This document shows, in pieces, positions 53,109 to 62,537 of a stretch of DNA of 64,000 nt. Every line of letters starts with the position of its first letter. Position 1 is the stretch's first letter. The DNA is taken from the NCBI RefSeq assembly GCF_016899425.1, contig NZ_CP045995.1:1922001-1986000 (forward strand). Direction: 5' to 3'. Position numbers and translations under genes: made by a program. Source of the stretch: Burkholderia sp. MS389. GTDB taxonomy: Bacteria; Pseudomonadota; Gammaproteobacteria; Burkholderiales; Burkholderiaceae. The notes beneath the pieces are model-generated. The model was not told the DNA's origin, ran no database searches, and saw nothing but the letters and a program-made list of their open reading frames with translations.

Positions 53109-54164
53109 TTACGTGCGGCGCGACCGCCCGGCACGGTGCGGTGCGCGGCCGTGCACCGGCCCCGTCGTACCGCGCACCGCCAGCGTCGGCGGTGACGCGA
53201 CCCGCACGCGCGATGCGTCGTCACCCCGCCCGCCCGCCTCGCGCAGCGTATTGAGCAATTCGACCGCGATACCGGCCGCCTCGGCGGTCGGGATCGCGAC
53301 GGTCGTCAGCGTGGGCCGCGTGTCGCGGGCGAGATGGATGTCGGTGATGCCGACGATCGACAGATCGTCGGGCACGCGCCGGCCGCGATCGGCCGCCGCG
53401 TGCATCGCGCCGATCGCCGGCAGGTCGTTGGTCGCGACGAGCGCGGTCAGCTCGGGATGCGCATCGAGCAACTGCCCGGCCGCGCGCACGCCGCCCTCGA
53501 TCGAATCGTGCCCGGCGCCGACGCGCGACGCGTCCAGCCCGGCTTCGCGCATCACGTCGACGCAGCCGTCGTAGCGCGCGGCCTGCACGCCGTTTGCCGA
53601 CCCGCCGACGATCACGCCGATCTCGCGATGGCCGAGTTCGAGCAGATGCCGCGTCGCGATCCGCCCCGCCTCGCGGAAATCGATCGCCACGCATGGCAGC
53701 CCGTCGGGCGGCGCCTCGGGCCGCTCCCACAGGCACAGCACGACCGGCACACCGCGCCGCGCGACGTCGAGCAGATCCGGCAGATGCAGGTTCGCGTTGG
53801 TCACGAGAATTCCTTCGGAGACCGTGCCGGCGATCTGGTCGAGATACGCTCGCCCCTGCAACGGATCTTCGTTCGTGTTGCAGACGATCAGGAACTGCCC
53901 GTTGCGGCGCACCGCGCGCTCGACCGCCAGCGCGAACTCCGGATAGAACGGGTTCGCGATGCTCGATACCATCAGCGCGACCGTCGGCGCGCGCCCTTCC
54001 GCCAGCGCCCGCGCGGCGAGATGCGGCCGATAGCCGAGCGCGTCGACCGCTTCGAGCACCCGCGCGCGCGTCGCGTCGCCCACCCGGCCGCGGTCGCGCA
54101 GCACGTTCGACACCGTCGCGGCCGTCACGCCGGCGCGGCGCGCCACTTCATCCAGTGTTGCCAT
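53109..54164 (-). CDS. LacI family transcriptional regulator
   Basis: 351-aa LacI-type repressor: MATLDEVARRAGVTAATVSNVLRDRGRVG helix-turn-helix with hinge helix (about 1-60), then a periplasmic-binding-protein-like sugar domain. It is divergent from the beta-galactoside operon and an 18-bp perfect palindrome lies in the shared region, so it is the likely repressor of that operon, with a galactoside or galactose as inducer. The C-terminus beyond about 325 is Arg-rich and unconserved. Confidence 0.92.
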   Translation of the reverse strand: MATLDEVARRAGVTAATVSNVLRDRGRVGDATRARVLEAVDALGYRPHLAARALAEGRAPTVALMVSSIANPFYPEFALAVERAVRRNGQFLIVCNTNEDPLQGRAYLDQIAGTVSEGILVTNANLHLPDLLDVARRGVPVVLCLWERPEAPPDGLPCVAIDFREAGRIATRHLLELGHREIGVIVGGSANGVQAARYDGCVDVMREAGLDASRVGAGHDSIEGGVRAAGQLLDAHPELTALVATNDLPAIGAMHAAADRGRRVPDDLSIVGITDIHLARDTRPTLTTVAIPTAEAAGIAVELLNTLREAGGRGDDASRVRVASPPTLAVRGTTGPVHGRAPHRAGRSRRT

Positions 54165-54299
54165 CGCTTACCCACTATATGAGACGTCGATCCAGTATTT
54201 GCTTCGCTCACCGAAGCGGCGCACTATCGCCGCACACCTTGCCGCCCGCCAACGGGCGCGACTCGGCCGCGATCGCATCGCCCCTTTTTTTGATCGCGG

Positions 54300-54317
54300 T
54301 GATTAAGCGCTTAATCA
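54300..54317. promoter_or_regulatory. LacI-type operator TGATTAAGCGCTTAATCA
   Basis: Perfect 18-bp palindrome with the central CG typical of LacI-family sites, 36 bases before the ABC ATPase start. A TTGATC -35-like hexamer lies at 54290-54295. Confidence 0.85.
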
Positions 54318-54352
54318 AGTCGTACGGCGCATTAAAACATGGAGCGGAGACA

Positions 54353-55510
54353 ATGGCGAGCATCTCGATGCGACGCGTGCAGAAAGCCTACGGCGAGCAC
54401 GCGCCGGTCATTCGCGACGTCGATCTGGAGATCGGCGCGCACGAGTTCTGCGTGTTTCTCGGGCCGTCCGGATGCGGGAAATCGACGCTGCTGCGCATGA
54501 TCGCCGGGCTCGAGGATCTGAGCGCCGGCGAGTTGTCGATCGACGGCCGCCGCGTCGACGACGTGCCGGCCGCCCAGCGCGGCGTCGCGATGGTGTTCCA
54601 GAGCTACGCGCTGTTTCCGCACATGACGGTGTACGAGAACATGGCGTTCGGGCTGAAGCTCGCGCGCGTGCCGAAGGCCGAGATCGACCGGAAGGTGCGC
54701 GACGCCGCGCGCATCCTGCAGCTCGACACGCTGCTCGAGCGCAAGCCGAAGGCGCTGTCCGGCGGCCAGCGGCAGCGCGTCGCGATCGGCCGCGCGATCG
54801 TGCGCGAGCCCGGCGTGTTCCTGTTCGACGAACCGCTGTCGAACCTCGACGCGGCCTTGCGCGGCCAGACCCGCATCGAGATCGCGCGGCTGCATCGTCA
54901 GTTCGAACGCGCGAGCGTCGTCTACGTGACGCACGACCAGACCGAGGCGATGACGCTCGCCGACAAGATCGTGCTGCTGCACGCCGGCGCGGATACCGCG
55001 CAGCACGGCAGCATCGCGCAGGTCGGCGCGCCGCTCGACCTCTACCACCATCCGGCCAGCCGCTTCGTCGCGGGCTTCATCGGCTCGCCGCGGATGAACT
55101 TCCTGCCGGCCGTCGTGACCGCATGCGACGCGCGTCGCACGGCCGTCACGCTCGTGCCATCCGGCGAAACCTTCGTGCTGCCGCGCGACGGCTCGGCGCT
55201 CTCCGCCGGCGCCGCCGTGACGCTCGGCATCCGCCCCGAACACCTGACGCTCGGCGCCGCGCCCGACGCGACGACGCTCGCGCGCGACGTCGCGCTCGTC
55301 GAACGCCTGGGCGAGCAGACCTACGTGCACCTCGATCCGGCCGGCCAGCCGAACGCGACGCCACTGATCGCGAAAGTGCCCGGCGACGCGCAGGTGCGCA
55401 CCGGCGAACGCGTGCACGTGCACGCGCCGGCCGCGGCCTGCCACCTGTTCACCGAAGACGGCCGCGCGGTGCCCGCGTGCGCCGACCTTCCCGTCCACCA
55501 CTACGCATAA
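54353..55510 (+). CDS. sugar ABC transporter ATP-binding protein (MalK/UgpC type)
   Basis: ATPase of CUT1-class sugar importers, 385 aa. Walker A GPSGCGKST (37-45), signature LSGGQ (135-139), Walker B FLFDE (156-160), switch His194 (YVTHD), and a regulatory C-terminal TOBE domain (about 240-380). First gene of the operon, with GGAG upstream. The beta-galactosidase gene starts 9 bases after its stop. With the binding protein and two permeases further down, it forms a complete importer. Confidence 0.94.
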   Translation: MASISMRRVQKAYGEHAPVIRDVDLEIGAHEFCVFLGPSGCGKSTLLRMIAGLEDLSAGELSIDGRRVDDVPAAQRGVAMVFQSYALFPHMTVYENMAFGLKLARVPKAEIDRKVRDAARILQLDTLLERKPKALSGGQRQRVAIGRAIVREPGVFLFDEPLSNLDAALRGQTRIEIARLHRQFERASVVYVTHDQTEAMTLADKIVLLHAGADTAQHGSIAQVGAPLDLYHHPASRFVAGFIGSPRMNFLPAVVTACDARRTAVTLVPSGETFVLPRDGSALSAGAAVTLGIRPEHLTLGAAPDATTLARDVALVERLGEQTYVHLDPAGQPNATPLIAKVPGDAQVRTGERVHVHAPAAACHLFTEDGRAVPACADLPVHHYA

Positions 55511-55519
55511 GGATCGGGC

Positions 55520-57514
55520 ATGCGCCTCGGAGTCTGTTACTACCCGGAACACTGGCCGGAATCGATGTGGGCCGACGACGCCCGCCGGATGAAAGCGCTC
55601 GGCATCGAGCAGGTGCGGATCGCCGAATTCGCGTGGAGCCGCATCGAGCCGTCGCCGGGCGAATACGACTGGGGCTGGCTCGACCGCGCGGTCGACGTGC
55701 TCGGCGCGGCCGGCCTCGAGATCGTGATGTGCACGCCGACCGCGACGCCGCCGAAATGGCTGGTCGACCGCCATCCCGATATCCTCGCGATCGGCGCCGA
55801 CGGCCGGCCGCGCGCGTTCGGCTCGCGCCGCCACTACGACTTCTCGTCGCCGACCTATCTCGAAGCGTCGCGCCAGATCTGCACGGCGGTCGCCGAACGC
55901 TACGGCCGCCACCCGGCCGTGCGCTACTGGCAGACCGACAACGAGCTGGGTTGCCACCAGACCGTCGTCAGCTACTCGCCGGCCGCGCTCGTGCGCTTTC
56001 GCGAATGGCTGAAAGCGCGCTACGGCACGATCGGCGCGCTGAACCGCGCGTGGGGCACCGTGTTCTGGAGCATGGAGTATCGCCATTTCGACGAAGTCGA
56101 CGCGCCGGTGGGCACCGTGACCGAAGCCCATCCGTCGCATCGCCTCGACTACCGGCGCTTCGCGTCCGACGAGCTCGCGCGCTATCACCGGATGCAGGTC
56201 GACGTGATCCGCGCGCACTCGCCGGGCCGCGTCGTCGCGCACAACTTCATGCAGCTGTTCACCGAGTTCGATCACTACGAAGTCGCGCGCGACCTCGACG
56301 TCGCGACGTGGGACAGCTATCCGCTCGGCGCGCTCGAGGAGCTGTGGTTCGCGCCCGACGTGAAGGCGCGCTGGCTGCGTACCGGCCATCCCGATTTCGC
56401 GTCGTTCAATCACGATCTCTATCGCGGCATGTCGAAGCTGCCGTTCTGGGTGATGGAGCAGCAGCCGGGCCCGGTGAACTGGGCGCACTGGAACCCCGCG
56501 CCGCTGCCGGGCATGGTGCGGCTGTGGAGCTGGGAAGCGTTCGCGCACGGCGCCGGCTGCGTATCGTACTTCCGCTGGCGGCAGGCGCCGTTCGCGCAGG
56601 AGCAGATGCACGCGGGCCTGAACACCCCCGACAACCGGCTCGACGAAGGCGGCCGCGAAGCGCAGCGCGTCGCGCAGGAAATCGCCGCCGTGCTCGACGC
56701 CGGCGCGGATGCCGATGCGACCGGCCCGGTGCGTGCGCCGGTCGCGCTGGTGTTCGACTACGAAGCGAAATGGCTGTTCGAAGTGCAGCCGCAGGGCGCC
56801 GATTTCCACTACCCGCGTTTCGCGTTCGAGTACTACTCGGCGCTGCGCTCGCTCGGCCTCGACGTCGACATCGTGTCCGCGCATGCGCCGCTCGACGGCT
56901 ACCGGCTCGTCGTCGTGCCGCCGCTGCCGGTCGTGCCGGACGATTTCGCGTCGCGGCTCGCCGCATCGGGTGCGCACGCGGTGTTCGGCCCGCGCACCGG
57001 CTCGAAGACGGCCGACCTGCAGATTCCGCCGGCGCTGCCGCCCGGCCCGCTCGCATCGATCCTGCCGGTACGCGTGTGGCGCGTCGAATCGCTGCGGCCG
57101 AACCTGACCGAACGGATCGACGGCACGCTGCGCGACGGCTCGCCGCTCGCGGGCGAAGCGCGTCACTGGCGCGACCTCGTCGAATTGAACGACGACGGCA
57201 CCCGCTGCGTCGTGCACGCACGCTTCGCCGACGGCCATCCGGCCTGCGTGTCGCACGGCACGCTGCACTACTGGGCCGCGCTGTTCGACGACGCGACCAC
57301 CGCGCGGCTGTTCGCCGATGTCGCAGCCGTTGCGGGCCTGGCCCCGACGCCGCTCGGCGACACCGTGCGCGTGAGCCGGCGCGGCGGCCTGACCTACGTA
57401 TTCAACTATCGCGACACGCCGCATGCGATCGACGGCGTACCGCCGTCCGCGTTCGTGGTCGGCGCCGCGCAGGTCGAGCCGCAAGGCGTGGCCGTGTATC
57501 GAAGCCGTTCGTAG
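55520..57514 (+). CDS. beta-galactosidase, glycoside hydrolase family 42
   Basis: GH42 beta-galactosidase, 664 aa. Start GVCYYPEHWPESMW; acid/base Asn141-Glu142 (QTDNELGCH); nucleophile Glu313 (FWVMEQQPG); then trimerisation (A4-type) and C-terminal domains. No signal peptide, so it works in the cytoplasm on galactosides brought in by the ABC importer encoded around it. The gene lies between ATPase and binding-protein genes. Plant cell-wall beta-galactosides or galacto-oligosaccharides are more likely natural substrates than lactose. Confidence 0.95.
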   Translation: MRLGVCYYPEHWPESMWADDARRMKALGIEQVRIAEFAWSRIEPSPGEYDWGWLDRAVDVLGAAGLEIVMCTPTATPPKWLVDRHPDILAIGADGRPRAFGSRRHYDFSSPTYLEASRQICTAVAERYGRHPAVRYWQTDNELGCHQTVVSYSPAALVRFREWLKARYGTIGALNRAWGTVFWSMEYRHFDEVDAPVGTVTEAHPSHRLDYRRFASDELARYHRMQVDVIRAHSPGRVVAHNFMQLFTEFDHYEVARDLDVATWDSYPLGALEELWFAPDVKARWLRTGHPDFASFNHDLYRGMSKLPFWVMEQQPGPVNWAHWNPAPLPGMVRLWSWEAFAHGAGCVSYFRWRQAPFAQEQMHAGLNTPDNRLDEGGREAQRVAQEIAAVLDAGADADATGPVRAPVALVFDYEAKWLFEVQPQGADFHYPRFAFEYYSALRSLGLDVDIVSAHAPLDGYRLVVVPPLPVVPDDFASRLAASGAHAVFGPRTGSKTADLQIPPALPPGPLASILPVRVWRVESLRPNLTERIDGTLRDGSPLAGEARHWRDLVELNDDGTRCVVHARFADGHPACVSHGTLHYWAALFDDATTARLFADVAAVAGLAPTPLGDTVRVSRRGGLTYVFNYRDTPHAIDGVPPSAFVVGAAQVEPQGVAVYRSRS

Positions 57515-57582
57515 CAACCGCCCCCGGCGCCGCCACGCGCCGGGTCACGCACAAACAACGACACACAGGACTGGAGACACTC

Positions 57583-58842
57583 ATGACCCATCGCCCCCTT
57601 CGCGTCGCTGCCCGCCTGGCGAGCGCCGCCGCCATCGCGTTCGCGTCGTTCGGCGCGACGACGCCCGCCGATGCCGGCACGCTGACCATCAACATCGCGT
57701 TCAAGGGCGCGAGCCAGCGCGCCGTGTGGCAGTCGACGATCGAAGCGTTCCACAAGGCCCATCCCGACATCGACGTGAAGCCGACCTTCGTCGACGAGGA
57801 AGCGTACAAGGTGCAGCTCCCCGCGTGGCTCACGACCGTCGCGCCGGACGTCGTGAACTGGCACGCGGGCGAGCGGATGGCGTACTACGCGAAGCGCGGA
57901 CTGTTCGAGGACCTGAGCGGCGACTGGACGAAGAACGGCTGGGACGCGATGTACGCGTCGACGCGCAGCGCGTCGTCGTATAACGGCAAGCAGTACGCGG
58001 CGCCGACCGTCTACTACTCGTGGGGCCTCTTCTACCGCAAGGACCTGTTCCGCAAGGTCGGCATCGCCGACGAACCGAAGACCTGGGACCAGTTTCTCGA
58101 TGCGTGCAAGAAGCTGAAGGCGGCCGGCATCACGCCGATCGCGATCGGCGGCCGCGACGCGTGGACGCTCGCCGGCTGGTTCGACTATCTCGACCTGCGC
58201 CTGAACGGCAACGCGTTTCACCAGCAGCTGATGGCCGGCGACGTACCGTACACCGACCCGCGCGTGAAGAAGGTCTACACGACGTGGAAATCGCTGATCG
58301 ACTCGGGCTACTTCATCGACAACGCGCTGTCCTACGATCTCGACGGCGCGCAGCCGTTCCTGTTCCAGGGCAAGGCCGCGATGATGCTGATGGGCACCTT
58401 CATCGCGGCCGGCTTTCCGCCGAACGTGAAGCCGGAAATGGGCTACTACCGCTTCCCCGTCATCGACCCGAAGGTGCCGACCGCCGAGGACGGCCCGGTC
58501 GAATCGCTGCACATCCCGACCAAGGCGAAGAACAAGGCCGACGCGCACACGTTCCTCGCATTCGTCGAAACGCCCGAGATCGGCGCGAAACTCGCCGAAG
58601 GGCTCGGTTCGCTGTCGGCCAACAGCAAGTCGCCGGAGCCGGCCGATCCGATCTCGCGGATCGGCTTCCGGATCCTCGCCGACACGAAGGGCGGCGTCGC
58701 GCAGTTCTACGACCGCGACATGACGAAGGAAATGGCCGACGAGGGGATGAAGGGCATGCAGCAGTTCGTCGCGAATCCCGCGCAGCTCGACACGGTGCTC
58801 GCGCAACTCGAACAGACCCGCAAGCGGATCTACAAGAAGTGA
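57583..58842 (+). CDS. sugar ABC transporter substrate-binding protein
   Basis: Family 1 periplasmic sugar-binding protein (CUT1), 419 aa. Signal peptide through ADA (about residue 30), then LTINIAFKGASQRAVWQSTIEAFHKAHPDIDVKPTF, typical of oligosaccharide-binding proteins. GGAGA at 57573-57577 fixes the ATG. It follows the beta-galactosidase gene by 68 bases. The ligand is probably a beta-galactoside. Confidence 0.94.
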   Translation: MTHRPLRVAARLASAAAIAFASFGATTPADAGTLTINIAFKGASQRAVWQSTIEAFHKAHPDIDVKPTFVDEEAYKVQLPAWLTTVAPDVVNWHAGERMAYYAKRGLFEDLSGDWTKNGWDAMYASTRSASSYNGKQYAAPTVYYSWGLFYRKDLFRKVGIADEPKTWDQFLDACKKLKAAGITPIAIGGRDAWTLAGWFDYLDLRLNGNAFHQQLMAGDVPYTDPRVKKVYTTWKSLIDSGYFIDNALSYDLDGAQPFLFQGKAAMMLMGTFIAAGFPPNVKPEMGYYRFPVIDPKVPTAEDGPVESLHIPTKAKNKADAHTFLAFVETPEIGAKLAEGLGSLSANSKSPEPADPISRIGFRILADTKGGVAQFYDRDMTKEMADEGMKGMQQFVANPAQLDTVLAQLEQTRKRIYKK

Positions 58843-58897
58843 CCGCGTGACCCAACCGGCGGCGGCGCGCCGCCGTGTCCGTTTCAGGAGGCTTGCC

Positions 58898-59842
58898 GTG
58901 TCCAGTCCGATCGCGTCCCCCCCGCCCGCCGGCGCCGCGCCGCCGTCGCGCGGCTCATCCGCCGACGCATTGCCCGCGCGCCGCCCGTCGCCCGCCGTGC
59001 GGCGGCAACGGCGCGCCGCGTGGCTCTTTCTCGCGCCGGCCTGCGCGATGGTGGCCGTCTATGTGATCTGGCCGATCCTGTCGACGCTATGGCTGAGCCT
59101 GTACAACTGGGACGGGATGACCGAGCGCACCTTCGTCGGCCTCGCGAACTACGCGGAGTTGCTGCATGCGCCGACGTTCTACACGGCGCTGCGCAACAAC
59201 GTGATCTGGCTCGTGCTGTTCATGCTCGCGCCGCCGCTCGGCCTCGCGCTCGCGCTGTACCTGAACCAGGCGGTCGGCGGCATCCGGCTCGTGAAGTCGC
59301 TGTTCTTCGCACCGTTCGTGCTGTCGGGCGTGGTCGTCGGGCTGATCTTCTCGTGGTTCTACGATCCGACCTTCGGGCTGCTCGCGCTCATCGCCGGGCA
59401 CGGCATCCCGGTGCTCGGCGACGCGCGCTACGCGACCTTCGGCATCGTGTTGGCCGCGCTGTGGCCGCAAACGGCGTACTGCATGATCCTGTACCTGACC
59501 GGCCTCACGTCGGTCAACCCGGAACAGATCGAAGCCGCACGGATGGAAGGCGCGCGCGGCTTCGCGCTGCTGTGGCACGTCGTGCTGCCGCAGCTGCGGC
59601 CGACCACGTTCATGGCGATCGTCGTCACCGTGATCGGCGCGCTGCGCAGCTTCGACCTGATCTCGGTGATGACGGGCGGCGGCCCGTTCGAGAGCTCGAC
59701 CGTGCTCGCGTATTACATGTACGACCAGGCGATCAAGTACTACCGGCTCGGCTATTCCGCGTCGATCGCGGTCGTGCTGTTCGCGATCATGCTCGTCTAC
59801 ATCGCGTTCCAGTTGCGCCGCATGCTGCGCAACGAACAGTGA
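58898..59842 (+). CDS. sugar ABC transporter permease (MalF type)
   Basis: CUT1-class inner-membrane permease, 314 aa, six membrane segments. The EAA loop is EAARMEGARGFALLWHVVLPQLRPT. GTG at 58898 is preceded by a perfect AGGAGG (58886-58891); a GTG at 58847 would add an unlikely Arg-rich tail that overlaps nothing useful. The N-terminus up to about residue 40 is Pro/Ala-rich cytoplasmic sequence. It follows the binding-protein gene by 55 bases. Confidence 0.93.
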   Translation: MSSPIASPPPAGAAPPSRGSSADALPARRPSPAVRRQRRAAWLFLAPACAMVAVYVIWPILSTLWLSLYNWDGMTERTFVGLANYAELLHAPTFYTALRNNVIWLVLFMLAPPLGLALALYLNQAVGGIRLVKSLFFAPFVLSGVVVGLIFSWFYDPTFGLLALIAGHGIPVLGDARYATFGIVLAALWPQTAYCMILYLTGLTSVNPEQIEAARMEGARGFALLWHVVLPQLRPTTFMAIVVTVIGALRSFDLISVMTGGGPFESSTVLAYYMYDQAIKYYRLGYSASIAVVLFAIMLVYIAFQLRRMLRNEQ

Positions 59843-59863
59843 CCTTTCGGGAGTTCATTCATC

Positions 59864-60715
59864 ATGTTTCCGACACCCGTTGCCCACTGGAAGCCGGTAT
59901 CGCGCCGGCTGTACAAGCTGTCGCTGCCCGTCGCGCTCGTGATCTGGCTGCTGCCGATGATCGCCGTGTTCGTCACGTCGGTGCGCTCGACCGAGGAACT
60001 CGTCGAAGGCCATTACTGGGGCTGGCCGCGGCATTTCTCGATGATCGAGAACTATCGCGACGCGCTGACCACGTCGCCGATGCTGCACTACTTCTGGAAC
60101 AGCGTGCAGATCACGGTGCCGTCGGTCGTCGGCTCGATCGCGCTCGCGGCGATGGCCGGCTTCGCGCTCGCGACCTACCGGTTTCGCGGCAATACCGCGC
60201 TGTTCGGCACGTTCGTCGCCGGCAACTTCGTGCCGGTGCAGGTGCTGATGATTCCGGTACGCGACCTGTCGCTGCGCCTCGGCGTGTTCAATACCGTCGA
60301 AGCGCTGATCCTGTTTCACGTCGCGTTTCAGACGGGGTTCTGCACGCTGTTCCTGCGCAACTTCATCAAGCAGCTGCCGTTCGAACTGATCGAGGCGGCG
60401 CGCATCGAAGGCGCGGGCGAATGGACGGTGTTCTGGCGCATCGTGCTGCCGCTGATCCGGCCGGCGCTGGCCGCGCTCGCGATTCTCGTGTTCACGTTCG
60501 TGTGGAACGATTACTTCTGGGCGCTGTGCCTCACGCAAGGCGACGAGGCCGCGCCGATCACGGCGGGTGTCGCGGCGTTGAAGGGGCAATGGACGACGTC
60601 ATGGAATCTGGTATCGGCCGGGTCGATCCTCGCCGCGCTGCCGTCGGTCGCGATGTTCTTCGCGATGCAGAAGCATTTCGTCGCGGGGCTCACGTTCGGC
60701 GCGACGAAAGGCTGA
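59864..60715 (+). CDS. sugar ABC transporter permease (MalG type)
   Basis: Second CUT1 permease, 283 aa, six membrane segments. EAA loop EAARIEGAGEWTVFWRIVLPLIRPA; the C-terminus FAMQKHFVAGLTFGATKG is typical of MalG-like permeases. It lies 21 bases after the MalF-type gene, with CGGGAG upstream. It is the last gene of the operon. Confidence 0.94.
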   Translation: MFPTPVAHWKPVSRRLYKLSLPVALVIWLLPMIAVFVTSVRSTEELVEGHYWGWPRHFSMIENYRDALTTSPMLHYFWNSVQITVPSVVGSIALAAMAGFALATYRFRGNTALFGTFVAGNFVPVQVLMIPVRDLSLRLGVFNTVEALILFHVAFQTGFCTLFLRNFIKQLPFELIEAARIEGAGEWTVFWRIVLPLIRPALAALAILVFTFVWNDYFWALCLTQGDEAAPITAGVAALKGQWTTSWNLVSAGSILAALPSVAMFFAMQKHFVAGLTFGATKG

Positions 60716-60763
60716 ACGCGCGCCGGTTGCGTTTTCGCATCTCCCCCTCCGCATCGTGAGGTT

Positions 60764-60785
60764 GCCCGCTTCGGCGGGCTTTTTT
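60764..60785 (+). terminator. Rho-independent terminator of the beta-galactoside operon
   Basis: GCCCGC-TTCG-GCGGGC stem with a stable UUCG loop, followed at once by six T. It ends 50-70 bases after the last permease gene. Confidence 0.95.
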
Positions 60786-60901
60786 CATGCCTTGCGGGTT
60801 GGGCGGATGTCGGTTGGTGAGCCTGATCCGCCATCCCGGCTTCAACGCTGTCGACGATCGCCTGTCGTCGATGCCGTTTATCCGGATGGTCGGGCTTGCG
60901 A

Positions 60902-61855
60902 TTACTCGCCGCGACCCGAAGCGAGGTTGGCATGGATCCACGACGCCACGTCGGTGACCGGGATGGCGTGGCGTTGATTGAACGTCCCGCTCTTGTCCCA
61001 TGCGACGCCCCGCCCTTGAGCAAATGCCGCACGGTACTTGCGCATCATGTTGTTCGGATCGCGCGCCAGCTCGTCGAGCAAATACTGCTCACTCCATACC
61101 GAACGGCTGAAGGGACGGCCGAGGCCCGCTTCCAGCTTGTCGGCGACCTCCCCGTAAGTCACGGTGTCGCCGGCCAGATACACGATCTCGTTCCGGATAC
61201 GGGGTTCGGCGAACACGATCGCGGCAGTCAGCGCGCCGATATCGTCGGGCGTCGTCAGCGTCACGGCGGTGTCGAGGCTACCCAGCGCGTGGACTGCGTC
61301 GTTTTTCAGGTCGACTACGCCGAAGTCCGGCTCGAATAGATAGCTCGTGAACATGCCGGTCGAGATGACGACCCACTCGGTCTCGTGCTGACTACGCAGC
61401 AATTCGCGCACGTCCAGCTGGGCGTCGAAGATGTCCTGCGGACTACCGCGACCGATCACGTCGAAATCGACGCCGAACTGCCAGGGGAAGTACCTCGGGA
61501 TGCGCGCCTGCAACGCAGCCCGCGCCAACTTCATCGGCGTGTCGATGCCGGCTGTAATGCCCGCGCAACCGATTACCGTGTCATATCGCGCGAACAGGGC
61601 GGCGAGTTCATCGATGGAATGCTTCACGAAATCGCCTACGACGATCTCGATTCCAAGCGCGCGAATCTCCGCGATATCATGCCGCTTGGCGGGTGCGCTG
61701 GACTCGAGGGCACTCGCGCGCAGCAGCACGCTGACCTTCGCGCCGGCGACGTCCTTCGCTCTACGTGCAAGATTGCGGAGTACCGGGAGGCCGAGTTCGC
61801 CGGCACCGAGCACGAGGATGTTCCGAGAAGTCGCGTGAGGGTCTGTTGGGTTCAT
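60902..61855 (-). CDS. NmrA/isoflavone-reductase-like NAD(P)-binding protein
   Basis: 317-aa atypical SDR with Rossmann motif GAGELG (17-22) and the NmrA/isoflavone reductase layout (FPWQFGVDFDVIGRG, TPDDIGALTAAIVFAEP, NEIVYLAGDTVTYGEVADKLE). The usual SDR Tyr-x-x-x-Lys is lacking. Function could be enzymatic or redox sensing. It diverges from an HxlR-type regulator gene 93 bases away, a common pairing for oxidoreductases induced by reactive carbonyls or quinones. Confidence 0.88.
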   Translation of the reverse strand: MNPTDPHATSRNILVLGAGELGLPVLRNLARRAKDVAGAKVSVLLRASALESSAPAKRHDIAEIRALGIEIVVGDFVKHSIDELAALFARYDTVIGCAGITAGIDTPMKLARAALQARIPRYFPWQFGVDFDVIGRGSPQDIFDAQLDVRELLRSQHETEWVVISTGMFTSYLFEPDFGVVDLKNDAVHALGSLDTAVTLTTPDDIGALTAAIVFAEPRIRNEIVYLAGDTVTYGEVADKLEAGLGRPFSRSVWSEQYLLDELARDPNNMMRKYRAAFAQGRGVAWDKSGTFNQRHAIPVTDVASWIHANLASGRGE

Positions 61856-61948
61856 CGTCCAGCCTGCTGAGGAATGTGTTGCACGCAGTCTAGCGATGCA
61901 CGGACATGTATGAAAGAAGGTACACGCGTGATACTGGGAGCCGGATAG

Positions 61949-62362
61949 TTGGATCGAGACGAACTTCTCCGATATTCGCAGACCGTGTGTGACGGCCTGC
62001 GAGACGATGATGACGGGTTGCGGCGGGAGGTGCTCGCCCATGCCGGAAGCCGTTGGTCGCTCGGTGTCGTCCACACGCTCGGCGTGTACGGCAGACTGCG
62101 CCATGCGGAAATCGGCAGGCGCATGCACGGGGTGACTCAGCGCATGTTGACGCGCACGTTACGGCAGCTCGAGCGTGACGGCCTGGTGCTCCGTCACGAT
62201 TTCGAAGAAGTACCGCCTAGAGTCGAATACGAGTTGTCCGACACGGGCATGGACCTGCTCGTCAGGATGGTTCCGCTGTGGACCTGGATCGTCGAGAATG
62301 CGGACCGCTTCCGGGAAGCGAGGCAGAATTTCGACAGAGCGCACCGCGACACAGACGCGTAG
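61949..62362 (+). CDS. HxlR family winged-helix regulator
   Basis: 137-aa HxlR/MarR-like regulator: VLAHAGSRWSLGVVHTLGVYGRLRHAEIGRRMHGVTQRMLTRTLRQLERDGLV is the family's DNA-binding core (about 28-82). The start is a TTG with GGGAG (61936-61940) eight bases upstream; family length supports it. No redox Cys of the classic HypR/YodB N-terminal type at residues 5-8, but Cys14 is present. Likely controls the divergent NmrA-like gene. Confidence 0.88.
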   Translation: MDRDELLRYSQTVCDGLRDDDDGLRREVLAHAGSRWSLGVVHTLGVYGRLRHAEIGRRMHGVTQRMLTRTLRQLERDGLVLRHDFEEVPPRVEYELSDTGMDLLVRMVPLWTWIVENADRFREARQNFDRAHRDTDA

Positions 62363-62537
62363 CTTGCCGGGATTTCGACGCGCTTCGCAGATGGGTACGA
62401 CTTCGATCGACATCGGTCGTCGAGACATATTTCGACCTGCTGACAAAACCTGGGAGACAGCGTCCGCGGAAGTTTGGCGTCGTGCGGAACTGCCGTCCGC
62501 ACACGCCAGCCTTCGGCATCGAGCGACACCGATTCGA

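Noticed and set aside
54332..58842. Very long open frames on both strands (about 1061 and 1456 codons) across the galactoside operon
   Set aside because: They overlap clear ABC and GH42 genes; only the last part of the plus-strand frame is real, namely the binding protein at 57583-58842.
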